Assembly: GCA_030063045.1 (NCBI GenBank)
Contig: JAQSEB010000114.1
Coordinates: forward strand, 372,001 to 436,000
Direction: 5' to 3'
Length of the DNA: 64,000 nt
Source: Pratylenchus scribneri
Lineage: Eukaryota > Nematoda > Chromadorea > Rhabditida > Pratylenchidae
The notes beneath the pieces are model-generated. The model searched no databases. It saw nothing but the letters and a program-made list of their open reading frames with translations, and was not told where the DNA came from. Positions 58,199 to 64,000 of this stretch are shown piece after piece. The translations under genes and the position numbers were made by a program. The number at the start of each line of letters is the position of its first letter. Within the stretch, counting starts at the first letter, position 1.

Positions 58199-58453
58199 CT
58201 AAAGATTAAGGAAGCAATTTTTTTGCAAAAGTGATTTTTCTGATCCCCTTAATTTATTTAGATCAATTTTTGGAATTTCTTTAATATTATTATTTTCCGG
58301 GAAACATTTGAAAGAATGCGGATGGCAAGTAATATTATTTTTGTATTCATCGAAGGAATAAGGAAGAAGGAACCCATTCAGCATTAATAGAAAAAAGGCA
58401 CACAAATCTTCACGCGCAGAAAATATTTGTATTTGAAATCCCCATGGGAACAT
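58199..58453 (-). CDS. Candidate small cysteine-containing secreted protein
   Basis: ATG at 58,453, 84 residues, stop TAG. N-terminal part MFPWGFQIQIFSAREDLCAF runs into a hydrophobic FLLMLNGFLLPYS; a shorter start at MLNGFLLPYS is possible. The rest is polar with ITCHPHSFKCFPENN and KNCFLNL, i.e. three Cys. No family recognised and no splice evidence. Could be a short secreted protein or chance. Confidence 0.3.
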   Translation of the reverse strand: MFPWGFQIQIFSAREDLCAFFLLMLNGFLLPYSFDEYKNNITCHPHSFKCFPENNNIKEIPKIDLNKLRGSEKSLLQKNCFLNL

Positions 58454-58789
58454 AAAAATATTATTTCAATTAATGAAAGAGTTTTAGCGGAAAGGAAGGA
58501 AATTATTAATAAAATTTACTTTCAAGAATGAATAGAAAAAAGGTGGAAGGGAATTTGGCGTGAAAGCAAAATAAATTAGAAGAAGGGAATGGATTTGTGG
58601 AGGAATCAAATTTGTATTTTTAAGTCCTTTCTTTTAATAATTGAAAATTAACCATTGGCTTTTTTATTTTAAGGGAATTGGCTTCCTTCATATGCTTATC
58701 ACATTTTATTGGAATTTTAATTAAAATTTGAAAATTTATGCAAATAACTATTAAAATGTTGAAAATAGTATGGAAAATGATGAAAAGAA

Positions 58790-59000
58790 TTTAAGAATGC
58801 AGAAGATTGTATTAGAAAAAACCATATGATCAATGATAGAACTCATTTATTTGATTAATTATATTTTGGTTTGAGTTTAAATATAATTTAGTTTCTGAAC
58901 CAAAAATGAGTAATTACATTGGATTCAATTGGGGTATATGTATATTATTTTTGGTTTGTGAATTTGGGATAAACGCTTAAACCATTGTATTTTTGCGGTC
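58790..59000. mobile_element. Degenerate fold-back repeat FB5
   Basis: Shares GGTTTGAGTTT, GAACCAAAAATG, TTGGGATAAACG and TAAACCATTG with FB2 (8,430-8,710 and 8,990-9,010). Core motif strongly decayed (AGAACTCATTTATTTGAT). Confidence 0.5.
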
Positions 59001-59089
59001 ATTTTCAGTGCTCCCATGGCTAAATTAAATATTATTTTATTGTGTGACTGTGTAATAAAAGTTATAGTATCTAGTATTTAGAATATAAA

Positions 59090-59720
59090 AAAATATGTGG
59101 CCAGAATAAATGGTCCACTAAAGCTTATTTGCCTATTTGGATGGGAGGAAATTCTAATCGGAGAAGGAGAAATTAATGCAGAAATGATGACATTAGAGCA
59201 GGAAAGGCACACAATGAGACCTATTGTTTGTCTGGGTATTGAGACTATTGAGAGGGGAACTGGCTTTGGGGTTGATGTGATGAGAGGGGAACGGTCGAGA
59301 TGATAAAAAGGTGCACAGGAAAACTGGCTGTGTGGAACGCGCGGCAAACAAAAAAAACCAAAAAAAAATGATTCCATGGCTTCTTTCACAGGTCTTCATG
59401 GAATTTTTATCAAAGAAAGATTGAGGGTGAAAGGCGATCATTTTCTTTAATGGTTCTTTCTCCATTTTCATTTAATTCTTTATTGTTTTCAATTTCCACA
59501 GATGGAGTGCGCAATTTTGGCGCCCACGCAAAATCAATTCAATATAATTTCCTTTTACGCCCACCAATAATTTGATCTTCCAATTTCTCCCAATGGAAAT
59601 TGTTTTGAATCAATCTCTTTTTGCCCCCAGCAAAAATTGATCATTGCTGCCGATGGAAAGGTCGAATTGACCTTCTTCATTGAAAACAACTTTCAATGAT
59701 GATTTTGAAAGGTGAATATG
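59090..59720 (+). other. Possible exons of an unidentified gene
   Basis: 59,097-59,303 is an open frame (MARINGPLKLICLFGWEEIL...) without splice support. At 59,632 an acceptor (GCCCCCAG) precedes QKLIIAADGKVELTFFIEN before a stop, and AAAG|GTGAAT follows at 59,711. I cannot join them; annotated only as a lead. Confidence 0.2.
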
Positions 59721-61940
59721 GACGCACGATTTTTTTGATGTTTTTTATTATTTAGGTGGGCTTGGTGGCTAAGACCAATGAAATGAATTTATTTTTTAAA
59801 TTTTTTAAATTATTTTTATAATTAATGTTCGTCAAACGGCTTGCATGATATATATTTTGAAAAGAAATCTAATTATTTGTGCAAAAAAACCGAATTAAAA
59901 TTTATGGGTTGCCAAAATTTAATTAATTTTAATATATATTGATTTTTTAAGAAAATAATGAAAAAAAATTTTGGCTGCAAAAAATTAAATCAAGAATACA
60001 AAATGGTTTTTTTTGACCGATTCGGTGCCATTTTAGAGCCAAATTTTAGGGTAATCGGTAATATATTTTTATAATTAATTTTGGTGTATTTCCTACTGTT
60101 CTTTGGGACGACTAAATCACAAAAAATGAATCAGGAATTTATGAAGGGAATTTGTCGAAGAAGATGCGTGGGAGAAAATGGAAAGATGCGAGGAAAATGG
60201 GAAAGCGAGAAATTCATAAAGGTGATCATTAGAAAAAATTAGGTAGAAGGCGCAAAATTGACAATTTGGAGCATTTTTTTTTGTTAGAAAAAGGTACGAA
60301 TTCTTCGCCCGAGAATTGCTCTGAACTCTGTGATCTTTGCTGCCATCGACTCTGAGAGTGTTGTTTTTCCCATTAAAGGGAGAAAAAACTTGAAAGAAAA
60401 TTTTGAAGGGGCGCAATAAAAATTTTTCTTCGGCCATCAATTCGCCAAAAAGTTGTGCGCGCGACTTAGGCAGACTTTAAGAGGGGGGATGCGCATCTTT
60501 GAAAACCAATAAAAATGGAGCCTAAATTTTATGGACAATTTTCAAAGAGAAATAATTTATTTTGGACCGATTCACTCTAAAAATTGTTTTTATCTTTCCA
60601 TTTAAGTATTTCCGATTGCCGTTAAATCGAAGGAATTTTTAATGTCTAAAAATTAGAATTTGGCGAAAAGAAAATTTACTAAATTTTTTCATAAAATTAA
60701 ATTGGCATTTTTAGAATAAAATTTTTTAAATTTTACCATTTTTTGGTACAATAATAATGAATCAAGTGAGCAGCTAAAAACTAACGGAAGAATCAGAAAA
60801 AAATAACCGCAGCGTTGGTTTAGCTACTCAAATGAACTGTTAAAATATATTAAAATTAGATCTTGAATATTCAAAAATGAATAATAAATCAAAATATGGA
60901 GTAAAATTTTTCGATAGAAGTTATTGTTAAAATTGGACCAGATTAAAGGAATTGGTGGATGATTGTCCGAAATGGGACGATTGTCCGAAATCTTTAGCAT
61001 GTAATATTTCCGCTAGACTTCTATGCTCCGAAGCCCATAATTCTCACCCCTCTCTCCAAATTTGATGCAGTAATTGATAAGCAAATGGAAAATGGATACA
61101 TTGTTAATGGATATATTGGCCATGCTACTTTACTTTAATTTAAATAAAATATTAGAGATAATTAAACAATTTTTTTTATTTTATTCATATTATTTTGAAA
61201 TATTTATTTTTTTTTGTTGGATGTTTCGGGAATAATTTTGATGAATTCCGAATTATTATTTTTTAATATTAATTTGTTGACAAAATAAATTTATGGGATG
61301 CAAATCTAACATTAATTAATAGTTTATTGAAAATTAAATATTAAAATGATGTCGCGTCACTTGCAGACTTAAGAAATAATTTTAAAAAAATAATAAATTT
61401 TTATTCAAAAAAGATTACATTGTATATTATCGAAGTTTATTTTAGTAATAAAATAATTTGAATAAAATTTGTTAAAATTGAAAAAAAAGAAAACCATAAA
61501 ATAATCCTAGTTGATTTTATTAAATTTGTCAATTTATTTTGGTTTTATTAAAATTCTTTGCCAAAAGGCTTATCAATAAAAAATATAAAAACTTAAATCT
61601 TAAAGTATCATCTAAGGGACCCTTTTTGTGCTTTCCCATCCTCTGCTGAAAGTTTTTAATTTCACATAGGACAATTTTCATTTGGTTATGTTTTTGTCTA
61701 TTCTTGGCAATTTTATTGCTCGCATCCTACATTTATTAATAGAAAATATAGATATAATAAATTTTATCATTAACCAAAAACATTAATTTTTGTCGATGAT
61801 AAATTTTTTGTTTAAATCCGGAATCCAATAATTCGGATTAGTTCAAGAAATAAGAATTAAATTTAAAAAAAAAATAAAATGAAATTTTTGATTAAAAAAT
61901 GAGAAGAATTTGGAAAAAGAAAGGGAAGAAGCTCCCATTC
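59721..61940. other. AT-rich region without supportable genes
   Basis: Only short open frames, none with both splice sites and protein-like composition. 60,126-60,225 (MNQEFMKGICRRRCVGENGK) ends at a GT donor and is a weak candidate. Confidence 0.4.
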
Positions 61941-61951
61941 TTTGATGGGGG

Positions 61952-62251
61952 AATAAAAATGCATGGAAAAATTCATCGTCAAGGGCGGAATGGAAAACAG
62001 ACTGGATTGATTCGGTGGCTTTGTGGATGAATGAATTCTTCGCGAGAAAAGAAAAGTGGTCGCCGATTTTGTCTAATCTTCATTGCAAAGATCGAATGGA
62101 AAGAAAAAAATGTGGAGAGGATCAATTGGGAATTCTCGGCGGCGCAAATGTGGAAGGAAGGATGGTCAATGAAATGGAGTGGAAAAATGTAAAAGTTCAA
62201 CAGATGAGCGTTAAATGCGTTGATGTTTCCGGCGGACAAAATTTTGTTTGA
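61952..62251 (+). CDS. Weak candidate coding frame
   Basis: Open frame from after a TGA at 61,940: AWKNSSSRAEWKTDWIDSVA, LWMNEFFARKEKWSPILSN, QLGILGGANVEGRMVNEMEW, ending SVKCVDVSGGQNFV. Local composition is less AT-rich than the surroundings and rich in Trp/Lys/Glu. No family recognised; the first ATG in frame is at 62,024. Confidence 0.3.
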   Translation, partial: NKNAWKNSSSRAEWKTDWIDSVALWMNEFFARKEKWSPILSNLHCKDRMERKKCGEDQLGILGGANVEGRMVNEMEWKNVKVQQMSVKCVDVSGGQNFV

Positions 62252-63134
62252 ATAAATTAATCCCTATATCCCAAAGGAAATAGATGGGAATTGAATGTAA
62301 ATTACTTTTGACCAATTTTTTGTGTTCATCATTTTTGTAGGCATTAATTTTGCTATAAATGGTTTTGAAAAGGCAAGAAAGGGGGATACTTAATTTATTT
62401 GATGCTTTTCGAATTAATATTTTTTCATAATTCTTTGAACTGTTGATCATAATTTAATTTAATTATTTTATTTAATAATGGGTTTTTAATTATTTGATTT
62501 TCCCCTTGACGGTTTATTTTGTCGCTTTGATTTAATTAGTCGAAATTTAAAAAAAATGCTAAAATAAATTTTATTAGTTGTAGTTTTTTTTCAATGATTT
62601 ATTTAAAAAATGTAAAAATCATTTTTATATGTTGCAAAAAATGGCCATACTTAATTCATCCATTTAAATTAATCGAAATATAAATTAGACTCTTAATTGG
62701 CACCTTTTATATATTATTGTCTCAAATATGACGAATTTTTGGATAAAATCATGCTTTTTAGAGGGATATAATTGTTACTACAAAAGTGAAAATGCAGTAA
62801 ATTTGTTCAATAAATTTTGAAAATTTTGCTGAATTAGTTATTACTAAAAATTTCAAACCAAAAAACCACAAATAAATATGGTTCAAATTCTAGTTTTCTA
62901 CAAAAATAAAATGCTTAAATATATAGGAAAAAAATATGAAGGTGATCATTTGAGATAAGAATCCCAAAATTATTCACAATATAATCCATTTGGGCTTGGG
63001 TTGCTGCAATCCATTGTCATGATGAGCAGAGGCCCATTGGGAAATTTTTCTAATTTGAAATGGCAAATAATATATAGTTTAATTATTTATTTAAATAAGT
63101 TTTTTCCTTTTTTGGATTTGTCTTTTTTTCTTTA

Positions 63135-63371
63135 CCGTAAATCTTCTATTAGAAGCCCATGGGCTTATAAATTTCAGAGACCCTCTAAAGTGGGAAATTT
63201 TCGGAATTTTTGAAAACAAAAAATGCTTATTTCGGCTTAATTTTGGCTTTTTTGGCTTAATTTCACCTAAAATTGGTTATTTGTGAAAAAAATTTTCAAT
63301 GGATAGGTGGGCTGCTAATAGAAGGTGGGCTTCAAATAGAAGGTGGGCTTCAAATAGAAGAATTACGGTAT
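63135..63371. mobile_element. Mariner-type MITE, about 235 bp, TA target site
   Basis: Left end TACCGTAAATCTTCTATTAG and right end CTATTTGAAG-complement AGAAGAATTACGGTA are inverted; outer bases read TA on both sides. The inner right part carries AGGTGGGCTTCAAATAGA as three tandem 19-base units (63,305-63,362). Non-coding. Confidence 0.85.
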
Positions 63372-64000
63372 ATTTTTTTGCATTGATTTAATTGACCAAC
63401 ATTTTAAAAAATTATTATAATTTTATTCTATGAACTGAAAATTTATTCTGCATTTAAAAATTTTATACCAATTTTCCTTATTTTATCCCTTTCTTTTATC
63501 GTTCTTGCTTGGTCATTCTTCATTCGTCAGCTGACTATGGAGGCAATGGCCTCCAAGCTTCAATAATTCAGCAGTGGTCACATTTTTAACGGGCTAGAGA
63601 AGCCGAGTGGTCATTTTAAGGCTTTTCTATTGAAATGAAAATCAATAAATAGCCCTCATCATTTCTTTCAGCAGAGGGAAACCTATTCTCATTTTCTCTC
63701 TCAATCTTCTTTCCTCTCATTCCAGCAGCAAGCCAAACAAATGTTCTCAAAATGGAAATGACAACCATTAAACATTAATAAATTTAAACCCATTTTTCTT
63801 TTTTTTTTGTTTCAATTACATTTAAATTAATTAAATAAAAGCATTGCCAACAAAAGAAATACAATTTAAAATTTAAATACCCAGTTAATTCTACTTAAAA
63901 AAGATGAGCGGATATTTAAAATAAAATTTTTAATTACCCTCTTTTTAAAAATATTAAATTTTATACTATTAATTTGCATAAAAAAAATAATATTAAAAAT
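63372..64000. other. Window end, no gene assigned
   Basis: 63,490-63,770 is richer in CT and has TTTCTTTCAGCAGAGG, which may be an acceptor or the 5' region of a gene beyond the window. No open frame supports it. Confidence 0.3.

Noticed and set aside
60117..60440. 107-codon minus-strand ORF
   Set aside because: Ser/Phe-rich frame without splice sites or family similarity; complementary to A/G-rich sequence.
1..64000. Reverse transcriptase, transposase, viral or toxin genes
   Set aside because: Looked for typical motifs in all longer frames and saw none; mobile elements here are all non-autonomous.

Overview
The window looks like nuclear DNA of a nematode. It is very AT-rich, genes are split into many small exons by short GT-AG introns, and it carries a ground-like-domain protein and a serpentine chemoreceptor, both typical of nematodes. 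I suspect a tylenchid or Meloidogyne-like genome from the base composition and the Ulp1-type protease family, but cannot prove genus. No bacterial, viral or organellar block was seen. Exon models were built by eye from splice sites, reading phase and known protein families.

Layout. 0-4.4 kb (minus strand): three tandem Ulp1/C48 cysteine-protease relatives (one cut by the window edge, one clearly dead, one with all catalytic motifs), then an exon encoding 11-residue repeats. 5.2-7.4 kb (minus): the RING-H2 protein RBX2/RNF7 followed closely by a small unknown gene, possibly an operon. 8.2-10.2 kb (plus): ribosomal protein L31. 10.6-15.0 kb (minus): a secreted proline-rich ground-like protein whose last intron carries a 1.15 kb satellite. 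15.8-17.4 kb (plus): a JTB-family membrane protein, divergently arranged with the ground-like gene. 19.8-21.8 kb (minus): a 7TM chemoreceptor with a frameshift. 23-31 kb: poorly recognisable genes, including a family of short repeated exons on both strands, plus many repeats.

31.2-57.0 kb (minus): an organic-anion-transporter (OATP/SLCO) locus. One complete 17-exon gene (48.9-57.0 kb, 788 codons, every exon phase agreeing) lies upstream of about 15 kb of broken copies. The copies are scrambled, partly inverted, duplicated in tandem, hit by transposons, and mixed with fragments copied from the ground-like/JTB locus 20-30 kb away. 57-64 kb: mostly low-information sequence with a few candidate exons and one TA-flanked MITE.

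Functionally the genes do not form one pathway. The intact core is housekeeping (RPL31, RBX2 for cullin-RING ubiquitination, JTB), cuticle/extracellular (ground-like) and membrane transport (OATP). The most notable feature is the mosaic OATP graveyard, with evidence for duplication, exon fusion, insertion of MITEs at verifiable sites and recent sequence homogenisation. A second theme is a large set of fold-back elements sharing a core motif.
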